Source: Candidatus Obscuribacter phosphatis (GTDB taxonomy: Bacteria > Cyanobacteriota > Vampirovibrionia > Obscuribacterales > Obscuribacteraceae). From it: 64,000 nucleotides of DNA. The position numbers and the translations under genes are program-made. Positions 16,784 to 24,630 of this stretch are shown here, in pieces; position 1 is the stretch's first letter, and each line of letters starts with the position of its first letter. The stretch covers positions 3,167,269 to 3,231,268 of the forward strand of contig MOYA01000001.1 in assembly GCA_001899315.1 (NCBI GenBank), written 5' to 3'. A model generated the notes under the pieces. That model was given only the letters and a program-made list of their open reading frames with translations. It ran no database searches and was not told where the DNA came from.

Positions 16784-19234
16784 ATGAACAGAGTTTTCAA
16801 AAGGCGAAAGATTGCGTTAAGAGGCAAATCTCTCGCCTTTTGTGTATCTATTTGTGCAGCCCTGAGTTCCTATATATGGATAGCTGGGCAAGCACCGGCG
16901 CTGGCCCAGGTTAGCCTGGTCAACACACTGCTTGATACAGCCCAAATTGAATATAACAAGGGCAGCTATCAGTCAGCTTTATCGGTGAGCGAAAGAGCCC
17001 TGGAAACAGCCAAAGAGCTAAAGGGTCAACCCTTTTTGCAAGCCAAGGCACTCTTGAATGTGGCCAGCACTCTCACCGCCCTTGGTCGCTACAAAGAAGC
17101 AGAAGAGCACTATAAGAGCTTGATGGCTCTCTTAGAAGCAAACAAGCTTATCTATACCGAGGCAGGACTGCTTGCCTTCAATAACTATGCTTCGCAAGCC
17201 CAGTCGCTCGGGCGTTACACCGAAGCTTCGGCACTTTTGAGCAAGGCCGTTAGCATCGGTGATTCCAGTTTTGGACCACTGTCTATGCAAAACGTGCTGA
17301 GCATAAACAACTTGGCTGCGCTCTATTTAGGTTGGGGCAAGCAAGACGAAGCGGTGCCCCTGATTGAGCGCGCCGCCAAAATTGCCAAAACGCCCAAGGG
17401 CAAGAAATCAATCGCCCTGCCTTATGCTCTCTGTAACGCCGCAAAATTAGCTGAGCTTAGAGGCAATTACAAACAATCGGAAGAACTCTGCCAACAGGCG
17501 CTCTTAGCCACCAAAGCCATTTTCGGCGAAAAGCATCCCTATGTTGCCTTGGTCTACAAAAATGGTCTAGCCCAGACAGCAGTAAAAAACCAAGACTATG
17601 AAACCGCCGAAAAGTATCTTGCTTTTGCCCTAGAAATAGACCAAAAAGCCAACGGTACCGAGTCGCTTACCTATGCCGACACCTTGGTTACTTTGGCAGA
17701 CATTGAAAGCAAAGCCGGTAAGTACACCAAAGCCATGGAACACTTAGAAAAGGCGAAAGCCATTTATAAAGCGGTTTTGGCCGGCAACGACACAATCAAT
17801 TCTATTGCCGCAGATGTAACCGAAGGCAGCATAGAAAGCCGCTTGGGCAATTATGACAGTGCCATAGAAAAGCTCAATTCTTCCCTCTTAAAAGTGAAAG
17901 CCATATTGGGCAACAGTCACATCTTTGTCGCCAAGCTTTATAAAGAAATCGCCGAAGCCGAGTCTTTTCACAATCCTAAACTAGCCACTGAAAGAATCGA
18001 GGAGGCGCTGAACAGCGCCCGCAACAGCGTCGCCAAGACCAATCCAGACTTCATCGACATCGAAAGAACGGCAGGGCGAATCTATCGCCTCGCCGGCATG
18101 AACGACAAAGCGAGAACCTATCTAGAAGACGCCCTGGCTAATGCTCAAGTTTGTTTCTCAGCAGAATCATTGGCCAGCCTTTCTATTCAAAGAGAGCTAG
18201 CCAATTTAGAAGAAGACCTTGGCGAGAACCAGAAAGCCTGCGAACGGCTTAAATCTGTAATCAGTCAAATCGAGAAAAATCACGGCGCCGAAAGCCCGCT
18301 CTTGATAGCAGATCTGCAAGACTTGGCAGAGCTGCAAAAGCGGCTAAACCAGGGTGAGGAAGCACGAGCAAATATAAATCGTGCCGCCGCCCTCTTGGAA
18401 AAGATGCCGGGAGCAAGCGAACAAACAGCAGTCAAGCTCGATCTCAAGGCTGGTTCCAACAAGCCAATTACAGACAAGTGGGCTCTGGTCGTCGGCATCA
18501 GCAATTTTAGAGATTCATCCATCAATCTCAAGTATGCCGCCAAAGACGCCACCGACTTTGCTAATTTTCTCACCCAGAAAGCCGGCTTTAAAAAAGACCA
18601 TGTCAAATTGCTCTTAAACGATAACGCCACTAGAGACGGTATCATTCGCAACATGGGCGAGAACTGGCTCGGGCGCCTAGCCAACCCAGACGACCTTGTC
18701 GTAGTCTATGTTTCCAGCCATGGCTCACCCTCAAACGATGCCGCCGACGGCGTCAATTTCTTAGTTGCCCATGATACAAATAAAGACAGCTTGGTCTCCA
18801 CCGGCATTCCCATGCAGTGGCTCAGCAAAATGGTGAAAGAGCAAGTTCATTCAAATAGAGTCGTCTTGATTCTAGATGTCTGCCACAGTGCAGCCGCTTC
18901 CGGCGCCAAAGGCTTGATCAAGCAGCCGGCCAATACGCCCGAGACTCTAAAAATCGGCGAAGGACAGCTTGTCATCTGCTCATCCAGCAAAGATCAAGTA
19001 AGCTGGGAGTCAAAGAATTATCCCAATAGCGTCTTCACCCGTAAACTGATAGAAGCCCTGAGCGAGGCACCTCGCCCGGTGACTGAAGCTTTTGAACAAA
19101 TGAAAGACGATGTGCAGAAAGAAGTCTTACGAGATCGAGCCAGCCTGCAAACACCAATTCTCTGGAGCAAACAGTGGCTGGGTAGCCCACCCGTACTTTC
19201 GGTACAGCCGGTGGCACCGAGGCAGGGTCTCTGA
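16784..19234 (+). CDS. Exported TPR protein with C-terminal caspase domain
   Basis: An 816-residue protein. Its signal peptide (about residues 15-42) ends Ala-Leu-Ala-Gln. Residues 45-555 are about ten TPR units of kinesin-light-chain type, for example EKHPYVALVYKNGLAQ. The caspase domain starts near residue 561 (ITDKWALVVGIS) and has His646 in SSHGSPS and Cys700 in DVCHSAA. The His-Cys spacing of 54 is the same as in the other two caspases of this window. TPRs usually recruit protein partners. Eight bases downstream lies a Ser/Thr kinase gene on the same strand, so the two are probably one transcript. Function in programmed death or processing is inference only. Confidence 0.88.
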   Translation: MNRVFKRRKIALRGKSLAFCVSICAALSSYIWIAGQAPALAQVSLVNTLLDTAQIEYNKGSYQSALSVSERALETAKELKGQPFLQAKALLNVASTLTALGRYKEAEEHYKSLMALLEANKLIYTEAGLLAFNNYASQAQSLGRYTEASALLSKAVSIGDSSFGPLSMQNVLSINNLAALYLGWGKQDEAVPLIERAAKIAKTPKGKKSIALPYALCNAAKLAELRGNYKQSEELCQQALLATKAIFGEKHPYVALVYKNGLAQTAVKNQDYETAEKYLAFALEIDQKANGTESLTYADTLVTLADIESKAGKYTKAMEHLEKAKAIYKAVLAGNDTINSIAADVTEGSIESRLGNYDSAIEKLNSSLLKVKAILGNSHIFVAKLYKEIAEAESFHNPKLATERIEEALNSARNSVAKTNPDFIDIERTAGRIYRLAGMNDKARTYLEDALANAQVCFSAESLASLSIQRELANLEEDLGENQKACERLKSVISQIEKNHGAESPLLIADLQDLAELQKRLNQGEEARANINRAAALLEKMPGASEQTAVKLDLKAGSNKPITDKWALVVGISNFRDSSINLKYAAKDATDFANFLTQKAGFKKDHVKLLLNDNATRDGIIRNMGENWLGRLANPDDLVVVYVSSHGSPSNDAADGVNFLVAHDTNKDSLVSTGIPMQWLSKMVKEQVHSNRVVLILDVCHSAAASGAKGLIKQPANTPETLKIGEGQLVICSSSKDQVSWESKNYPNSVFTRKLIEALSEAPRPVTEAFEQMKDDVQKEVLRDRASLQTPILWSKQWLGSPPVLSVQPVAPRQGL

Positions 19235-19242
19235 CAAACTCG

Positions 19243-20199
19243 ATGAAGAAAGCTAGTTCGCGTCTGCGTATCAACGAGGGGCAAACTTTCGCCGGGCGTT
19301 ATCGCATTCTTGAGCGAATTGGGCGCGGGGGCTTGAGCGTAGTCTATAAGGCAGAATGTCTTGAAGATCAAAAACTTGTGGCGGTCAAGCTTTATCTGCC
19401 CAAGCTCAATCTAGACTTTGAAAAGGCTCAAAATTTGGCGAGCAGCAATGCCGACCTAGATAAGCGCATCGTGCCCCTCATCGAATTTGGTTTTGATGAA
19501 CCGGCAAAATTACACTATGCCGTCATGCCCTATATACAAGGGCAGACCCTAACCGATCTAATCTTGCTAAAGGGGCGCCTAGACGAAGGCGAAGCCGTAC
19601 TCTTCCTCACCGAAATAGCTTCGGTGATCAAAGCCGCCCACGACTGCGGTATCACCCATGGTGACATAAATCCAGGCAATATTATCATCTGCGAAACAAG
19701 AGAAGCCGAAGCTCCGGTACTAAAGCTAATTGACTTCGCTGTTCATAGCACCGAAAACACAGAGCTGATTGGCTCACCTTCTTTTATGAGCCCAGAGCAG
19801 TGTCAGGGCAAGGTAGGCGGCAAGGCAAGCGATATTTATGCCTTAGGTTCCCTCTTGTACTATTTAGTAACCGGCAATCCGCCCTTTCAAGAAGCAACGG
19901 CCGAAGCGATCATCTTAAGTAAGCTGGCCGGCAAGCATCCGCCCTTTGAAGCCATGCCTTTCACGAGCCACGTGAAAAGCATTTTCCGCCGCACTCTCAA
20001 AAGGAAAAAAGAAGAGCGCTATGAGAGTGTCGATGAACTCCTGCAAGATTTAGCCTTAGCCAAAGGTTCAATAAACATTGAAAACGCTCAGTTAGCCAAG
20101 GGGCATGAAAAGAGACTACCGCCCCAGCTAAAGATTGCCATGCTGCTTGCTTTGGCTTGTATCGCCTATGCCATGGTCAACCTCATAGGTAGGCACTAA
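19243..20199 (+). CDS. Membrane-anchored Ser/Thr protein kinase
   Basis: A 318-residue kinase. The glycine loop GRGGLS is near residues 26-31, Lys49 in VAVKLY is the ATP lysine, and the catalytic loop is His139-Gly-Asp141-Ile-Asn-Pro-Gly-Asn. The Mg-binding DFG is replaced by Asp164-Phe-Ala166. SPEQ and DIYALGSLLYYLVTG are clear. A single C-terminal membrane helix (about residues 293-313) ends the protein, placing the kinase in the cytoplasm with almost no external part. It follows the exported TPR-caspase gene by eight bases. The DFA variant may keep activity, since the Asp remains, but activity needs testing. Confidence 0.9.
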   Translation: MKKASSRLRINEGQTFAGRYRILERIGRGGLSVVYKAECLEDQKLVAVKLYLPKLNLDFEKAQNLASSNADLDKRIVPLIEFGFDEPAKLHYAVMPYIQGQTLTDLILLKGRLDEGEAVLFLTEIASVIKAAHDCGITHGDINPGNIIICETREAEAPVLKLIDFAVHSTENTELIGSPSFMSPEQCQGKVGGKASDIYALGSLLYYLVTGNPPFQEATAEAIILSKLAGKHPPFEAMPFTSHVKSIFRRTLKRKKEERYESVDELLQDLALAKGSINIENAQLAKGHEKRLPPQLKIAMLLALACIAYAMVNLIGRH

Positions 20200-20413
20200 A
20201 GACTTGCTTTGTGTCAAAACTCGATTTGAGTAAGCAGAGCTACAGCTATCTGTTGAGGCTCTAAATCTGCTTTCGCGATTCTTTCAAAACCCGCAAAGCA
20301 AGCCGGAACAAACTTGCCAAGAGAAAAACCTAATCAGATCTTAAAACCAGCTAAACTTAGCAAAAACGGCATTACTATTGCATTTGTCACACACCACTCC
20401 TCGGAGTCGAATA

Positions 20414-20893
20414 ATGCAAACCACAGCAATCAAAAAAACAGTCGTTGAAGCCACCTGGAATCTCGCTCAAGTTCAACAAGAAGCAGCTCGCGAAATCGGC
20501 ACTCAATTTGCCACCATCATGAGCATTCTTCCCCAGTACGGCGTAAAGGCTGTAGAAGAGTTTCGCTCCGCTATGCAAGCCAAAAAACTTGCCCATCTTC
20601 ACACCCTCGGTATCAAAACCCCTTATGAACTCGTCAAAGCCACAGCTGAATTCGAAACCAATGTTTTCGGCAGCAAAATTGAAATCTGGGGCGACGAGAA
20701 AGAAGCCGGCATGACCTATCTTTCCTGCGGCATGTGGGAAGCTATGAACAAAGTCACCACAATGACCAAAGAGCAGCAAGATGAAATGGCCAAAGGTTGG
20801 GAAACCTGCGTAACCACCATGGCTACCAAACTCGGCTACACCGCCAAGCTTGAAATGACCGAAACCGCCTGCACCATTACTTACACCAAGTAA
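20414..20893 (+). CDS. Uncharacterised small protein
   Basis: A protein of about 159 residues from ATG 20414, which has CGGAG seven bases upstream; the in-frame start at 20378 is unlikely. It is cytosolic, all-helical at first (WNLAQVQQEAAREIGTQ), then a mixed domain ending LEMTETACTITYTK. The pattern of a Cys in the middle (LSCGMWEAM) and another near the C-terminus recalls the 4-vinyl-reductase/aminothiazoline-carboxylate hydrolase-like fold, but I would not rely on it. Strong codon regularity and a strong downstream terminator cluster suggest it may be well expressed. Confidence 0.65.
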   Translation: MQTTAIKKTVVEATWNLAQVQQEAAREIGTQFATIMSILPQYGVKAVEEFRSAMQAKKLAHLHTLGIKTPYELVKATAEFETNVFGSKIEIWGDEKEAGMTYLSCGMWEAMNKVTTMTKEQQDEMAKGWETCVTTMATKLGYTAKLEMTETACTITYTK

Positions 20894-20921
20894 TTTCCAG
20901 CAGCACCTGAAATCCCAAAGA

Positions 20922-20956
20922 AGAGAGAGCCCTAGGGCTCTCTCTTCTTGTATTTT
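20922..20956 (+). terminator. Intrinsic terminator, first of three
   Basis: The hairpin AGAGAGAGCCC-TA-GGGCTCTCTCT is followed by TTCTTGTATTTT. It lies 30 bases after the stop of the gene ending at 20893. The downstream arm plus tail GCTCTCTCTTCTTGTATTTT (20937-20956) is repeated exactly at 20976-20995. Confidence 0.8.
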
Positions 20957-20963
20957 GTGAATC

Positions 20964-20995
20964 AAAGAGAGCTTCGCTCTCTCTTCTTGTATTTT
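20964..20995 (+). terminator. Intrinsic terminator, second of three
   Basis: The hairpin AGAGAGC-TTC-GCTCTCT is followed by the same 20-base arm and tail as the first terminator. The pair looks like a duplication. Confidence 0.7.
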
Positions 20996-21008
20996 CAACA
21001 ACAATAAA

Positions 21009-21036
21009 AGAGAGCGCCCCTGATGGAGCGCTCTCT
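21009..21036 (-). terminator. Intrinsic terminator, third of three, for the minus-strand gene
   Basis: AGAGAGCGC (21009-21017) pairs with GCGCTCTCT (21028-21036). On the minus strand it is followed by TTTTATTG, so it can terminate the hpd gene ending at 21062. Its arms share the GAGAGC/GCTCTC core with the two neighbouring hairpins. Confidence 0.7.
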
Positions 21037-21061
21037 CGATTTAGCTTTGAAGATGCTCTCT

Positions 21062-22186
21062 TTAGAGATTGCCTCTTTGTGCTTGTTCTCTTTCAATCGA
21101 TTCAAAGAGAGCCATGAAATTACCTTTACCGAAACCTGTGGCACCCTTGCGTTGAATGATTTCAAAGAAGAGTGTCGGTCTATCTTGCACCGGCTTGGTG
21201 AAAATCTGCAGCAAATAGCCTTCCGATTCGCGGTCGACAAGAATACCCAACTTTGCTAGTTCGTTGATGTCTTCATCAATCTCGCCCACTCTTTCTTTCA
21301 GAGTTTCATAATAGGTCATGGGCACGGTCAAAAATTCTATGCCGCGCTTGCGCAACTCGCCCACCGTTTTGATGATATCGCGGGTGGTGATGGCAATATG
21401 CTGCACGCCGGGCGCATTGTAATAGTCAATATATTCTTGAATTTGAGACTTGCGCAGACCTTGCTCGTAAGGCTCGTTGATAGGCATCTTAATTGTGCCG
21501 CTCTTGTTTGCCATTACTTTTGAGACAAGCGCTGAATATTTGGTGCTGATATCTTCGGCATCGAAATATTGGAAGATATGGAAGCCGAAAATCTGACTGT
21601 AGAAGTCGACCCACTTTTGCAAATTGTCGGCCTCGACATTACCGACGATGTGATCGATATGAACCAAGCCGGTGCTGTTGCCGCTCTTACCAAGGATAGT
21701 CTTGAAGCCAGGTGCGAAACCTTTATAGTTGCTTCTGTCTATGAAAGTGTGGATGGTGTCGCCATAAGTAGCAACAGCAGCCGAAACATAGGTGCCGTGC
21801 TCATCTTCCACTACTTTGGGGGCATAAATGCTCTTGGCACCGCGAGAGACAGCGGTTTCATACGAGGCTTTTACATCTCTGACACGCATGCCGATGCTTT
21901 TCACACCGTCGCCGTGTTCTTTGACGTGCTCGGCGACTTCAGTAGAAGCATTCATCGAACCGGTGAGAACAATTTTGACATGGTCTTGTTCAAGCACATA
22001 AGAGACCATATCGCGGCTGCCGGTCTCAAGACCTCGATAACCGACGATATCGAAGCCGAAGCCACGGTTATAGTAGTAACAGGCTTGCAGGGCATTGCCC
22101 ACATAAAACTCGACATAGTCGAAACCGTCGATATTTATTTCTTGCACCGGGTTCTCTTCTTTGACTTTGGTAGCTTCTTTTGCCAT
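21062..22186 (-). CDS. hpd: 4-hydroxyphenylpyruvate dioxygenase
   Basis: A 374-residue non-haem Fe(II) dioxygenase that converts 4-hydroxyphenylpyruvate to homogentisate in tyrosine breakdown and tocopherol/plastoquinone-type pathways. Two vicinal-oxygen-chelate halves are present. The expected iron ligands are His179 (VHIDHIVG), His263 (PGVQHIAI) and Glu342 (FFEIIQRKG); the C-terminal GFGKGNFMALFESIE lid is intact. ATG 22186 is chosen: GAGG is six bases upstream, while the TTG two codons earlier has no room for a ribosome site. No homogentisate dioxygenase gene is adjacent, so the fate of the product is open. Confidence 0.93.
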   Translation of the reverse strand: MAKEATKVKEENPVQEINIDGFDYVEFYVGNALQACYYYNRGFGFDIVGYRGLETGSRDMVSYVLEQDHVKIVLTGSMNASTEVAEHVKEHGDGVKSIGMRVRDVKASYETAVSRGAKSIYAPKVVEDEHGTYVSAAVATYGDTIHTFIDRSNYKGFAPGFKTILGKSGNSTGLVHIDHIVGNVEADNLQKWVDFYSQIFGFHIFQYFDAEDISTKYSALVSKVMANKSGTIKMPINEPYEQGLRKSQIQEYIDYYNAPGVQHIAITTRDIIKTVGELRKRGIEFLTVPMTYYETLKERVGEIDEDINELAKLGILVDRESEGYLLQIFTKPVQDRPTLFFEIIQRKGATGFGKGNFMALFESIEREQAQRGNL

Positions 22187-22422
22187 GACCAACCTCGTTT
22201 TCTTGTCGCTTTTTGCAAAGCAAAAATTTAAATGATAAGACCGGCTGAAGCCGCGTTGAACTTCGCCTATCTATTTGATATCGACATTGTACTTCCAAAT
22301 TTCTTAAGAATCAGCCTGACATGCAGATCTTAGTCAAAACTAAGCAAAGCGCAATTGCCGCTACAGCAAAAGAAAAGGGCTACTCTAATCGTGCAGGGTA
22401 GCAAGTCTTACCGAAAGACCAG

Positions 22423-23097
22423 TTATTTTCCCTCTTTACTCTTAGCTGCCGGCTTGGCTTGTTTGCCTTCCGCCAGCGCCTTCTTAAACTCCAAAGCTTC
22501 TTTGTGATCAGGGCGTATCTTCAAGCAAGATTCAAGCAATTTCTGCCCTTCGGCAGAGTTTTTGTCTTGGCACAAAAGACAATAAGCCAAGCCAAAATCA
22601 AACGGTTCGCGAAAAATATCATCGCCGCCGCTCTTTTCAATTAGCTTGCGATAGAGCGGAATCGCCTCGTCAAAACGACCGGTTTCGCGCAGGGCATCAG
22701 CCAAGCGATAACGGTGCATCATGCTGTATTCGTTACCCGCCGCCGCCTTGCGAAAATGCACCAGGGCTTCTTCTTTTTTGCCGAAATGATCTTTGACCTG
22801 ACCGAGCATAAGCTCTATGGTCTGCACTGCCGGATAGCGTTTTTGCAAGTCTTCCAACTTGGCTACTGCGCCCTTCTCATCACCTTTGAGAGCCTGGCGC
22901 CAGGCTTCCACACATTTGGTCGAGACCTCTTCTTCCATGGCCATATTGACCTGAAATAGTGAAGGACTAGTGGCTTGTTGCTCGCCTTTCTGCACCTGAG
23001 TGAGATGCATACCCTCGGTCTGAACCTGACCGCTGCAACCGCTCAAAAGAAAAACAGAAATTACTGAAATCGAGGCAAGGACAGAGTATTTTTTCAT
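22423..23097 (-). CDS. TPR lipoprotein
   Basis: A 224-residue protein with a lipoprotein signal: a hydrophobic stretch ending LLSGC, acylation Cys21. Residues 60-200 are three or four TPR-like helix pairs, such as EALVHFRKAAAGNEYSMMHRYRLADALRETGRFDEA (seen at about residues 110-145). The C-terminus is Lys/Ala-rich. It should sit on the outer face of a membrane and act as a protein-binding scaffold. The next gene downstream in the cell's reading order is hpd, 236 bases away; the upstream same-strand gene is another exported TPR protein. Confidence 0.8.
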   Translation of the reverse strand: MKKYSVLASISVISVFLLSGCSGQVQTEGMHLTQVQKGEQQATSPSLFQVNMAMEEEVSTKCVEAWRQALKGDEKGAVAKLEDLQKRYPAVQTIELMLGQVKDHFGKKEEALVHFRKAAAGNEYSMMHRYRLADALRETGRFDEAIPLYRKLIEKSGGDDIFREPFDFGLAYCLLCQDKNSAEGQKLLESCLKIRPDHKEALEFKKALAEGKQAKPAAKSKEGK

Positions 23098-23149
23098 TTA
23101 TATCTCATCATGCTGGGCATGCTGCATATTGAGCACACTACAAGCAAAC

Positions 23150-23866
23150 TTAAGGAAGTAAGGTGGCATGACCAAATCCTTGCATAACTCTAGGCTCTTT
23201 CACCTTAGAAATAGAAAGGTCTCGGTTTAGAGTGGTCTCGGGCAAGGGCGGCGGCGCAGTTTCCATTTGTTCATCGGTGATATGCGACTGTTTGTCGAGA
23301 GCGTGCGAATCTTTAGCCTTAGCCTGCATCAGTCTAATGCGGTTGCTTACCTTTTGAGAGTATTTTTCGGGCACTTCGTTGTTGTAGACCATATCTATCA
23401 AGACCTTGGCCGCCTCGAAGTAATCACCTTTCTTTTCATAAAGCTCAGAAAGCGCCACACGCAAAAGCAGATCTTTTGGCCTTTCATCTTTTAGATAATT
23501 GAGACGACCTAAAGCTTCATCGACAATATGCTTATCGCTGGCAATGACGGCAATCTGGTGGTAAGCATGATAGAAAGTCGGCTCGCTCTCAGTCACTTGC
23601 AAATACTCGCGGGCAGCTTCTTTCATTTGCCCAGAGCGGCGCAAAGCTTCAGCCAGACTGAAGCGCAATTTGGCATCGCCTGGTTCAGACTCAACTTTTG
23701 CTTTGAGGGCGGCAATCTCTTCCGCTGTTGGCTTTGCAACTACAGCACCAGCCTTGGTTTGGGCATGATGGGTGCTTTGAGCCCTTGCCTCTTCGCCCAG
23801 CACCAGACCGGCTACAAGCGCCAGTACAAGCAAAGCTGATTTATTTCTCTCTTTTTCCAAGGTCAT
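23150..23866 (-). CDS. Exported TPR protein
   Basis: About 238 residues from ATG 23866 (an in-frame start at 23890 is less likely). The signal peptide SALLVLALVAGLVLGEEARAQ is visible at residues 10-30. TPR-like repeats follow: LRFSLAEALRRSGQMKEAAREYLQVTESEP and LLRVALSELYEKKGDYFEAAKVL patterns at about residues 45-150. The C-terminal 70 residues are unlike TPR and probably extended. It is expressed with the TPR lipoprotein gene 52 bases downstream. Role unknown; scaffold or cell-envelope assembly is the usual guess. Confidence 0.75.
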   Translation of the reverse strand: MTLEKERNKSALLVLALVAGLVLGEEARAQSTHHAQTKAGAVVAKPTAEEIAALKAKVESEPGDAKLRFSLAEALRRSGQMKEAAREYLQVTESEPTFYHAYHQIAVIASDKHIVDEALGRLNYLKDERPKDLLLRVALSELYEKKGDYFEAAKVLIDMVYNNEVPEKYSQKVSNRIRLMQAKAKDSHALDKQSHITDEQMETAPPPLPETTLNRDLSISKVKEPRVMQGFGHATLLP

Positions 23867-23917
23867 CTCTACCACCAAATTGAGACCCAATTGTAACCCC
23901 AGAGGCCAAGTATTAGC

Positions 23918-24139
23918 CTAGGCGCGCTTAATGAGCACTCTAAAACTCTTATCGGTTTGTTCTTCAGTGCTCTCAATCAAGTGTCCTTCACTCTTTACCG
24001 ACTCTGAAACACTTTCCACCGGCTCACCGGGATCTAAGTAGACGCACAGAAGAGCGCCTGGTTCCATCTTGTCGAGTTTCAGGCGAGTCTTCACAAAGTT
24101 CATGGGGCATTTCACCCCTCGCAAATCTAGTTCTTCCAT
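23918..24139 (-). CDS. TusA/SirA-like sulfur carrier protein
   Basis: 73 residues, the normal size of the TusA family. The signature is at the N-terminus: LDLRGVKCPMNFVKTRLKL, with Cys11-Pro12 as the persulfide-carrying motif. TusA proteins relay sulfur from cysteine desulfurases for tRNA thiolation, molybdenum cofactor or sulfur metabolism; which applies here is not evident. No Shine-Dalgarno sequence is obvious. The cysteine-rich gene 49 bases upstream on the same strand may be a partner. Confidence 0.88.
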   Translation of the reverse strand: MEELDLRGVKCPMNFVKTRLKLDKMEPGALLCVYLDPGEPVESVSESVKSEGHLIESTEEQTDKSFRVLIKRA

Positions 24140-24188
24140 TTTTTGCTTTAGTCAGTTCTTTATTTGGTCATTTACTTTTCAGGTTCTC

Positions 24189-24500
24189 TTAAAGACCTGG
24201 GCCAAAGCATACTGCAGGCAAGCAGCCGCCGGGGTTAGGACAATAGCTTCTGTCGCAGTAACGAATCCACTCTTTGTGAAAACATTCGCGCCCTTGAATA
24301 TACTGCGAAAGCTTGACCAGCAGGTCTTCGGCACTGCTCTCGTTCTCTTGGGCAAGACAGGGCAAACACAGCAAAGTCTCGTCTTCGCCCAAAGCCAAAT
24401 TAAGTACCTGCTGCCTCAAACAGATGGCAACCCGACAGCGGGCGCAAACCACAGGCAGCCCTTCTATTAAAATCTCTTTAGCTTCTTTACGGTCGCTCAT
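24189..24500 (-). CDS. Small cysteine-rich protein, probable metal binder
   Basis: A 103-residue protein with about eleven cysteines arranged as pairs: CARC, CLPC, and a C-terminal block with CDRSYCPNPGGC and AVC. These look like zinc- or iron-sulfur-binding clusters. A long helix (AEDLLVKLSQYIQG) separates the two halves. I recognise no family. It precedes the TusA-like gene on the same strand, which makes a sulfur- or metal-related role plausible but unproven. The ATG at 24500 lacks a clear ribosome site. Confidence 0.6.
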   Translation of the reverse strand: MSDRKEAKEILIEGLPVVCARCRVAICLRQQVLNLALGEDETLLCLPCLAQENESSAEDLLVKLSQYIQGRECFHKEWIRYCDRSYCPNPGGCLPAVCFGPGL

Positions 24501-24630
24501 ATTGGGGAAATCACGTAGTCGGATAGGGAATCTTACCTTACTAAAAAGACTATAAAACGTTAATCTAGCCCCGGGTTGCCAAGAGAAGGCAATTGCTCAA
24601 CAGGCGTGTTCGGCAAGGGGTCAACTAGTT

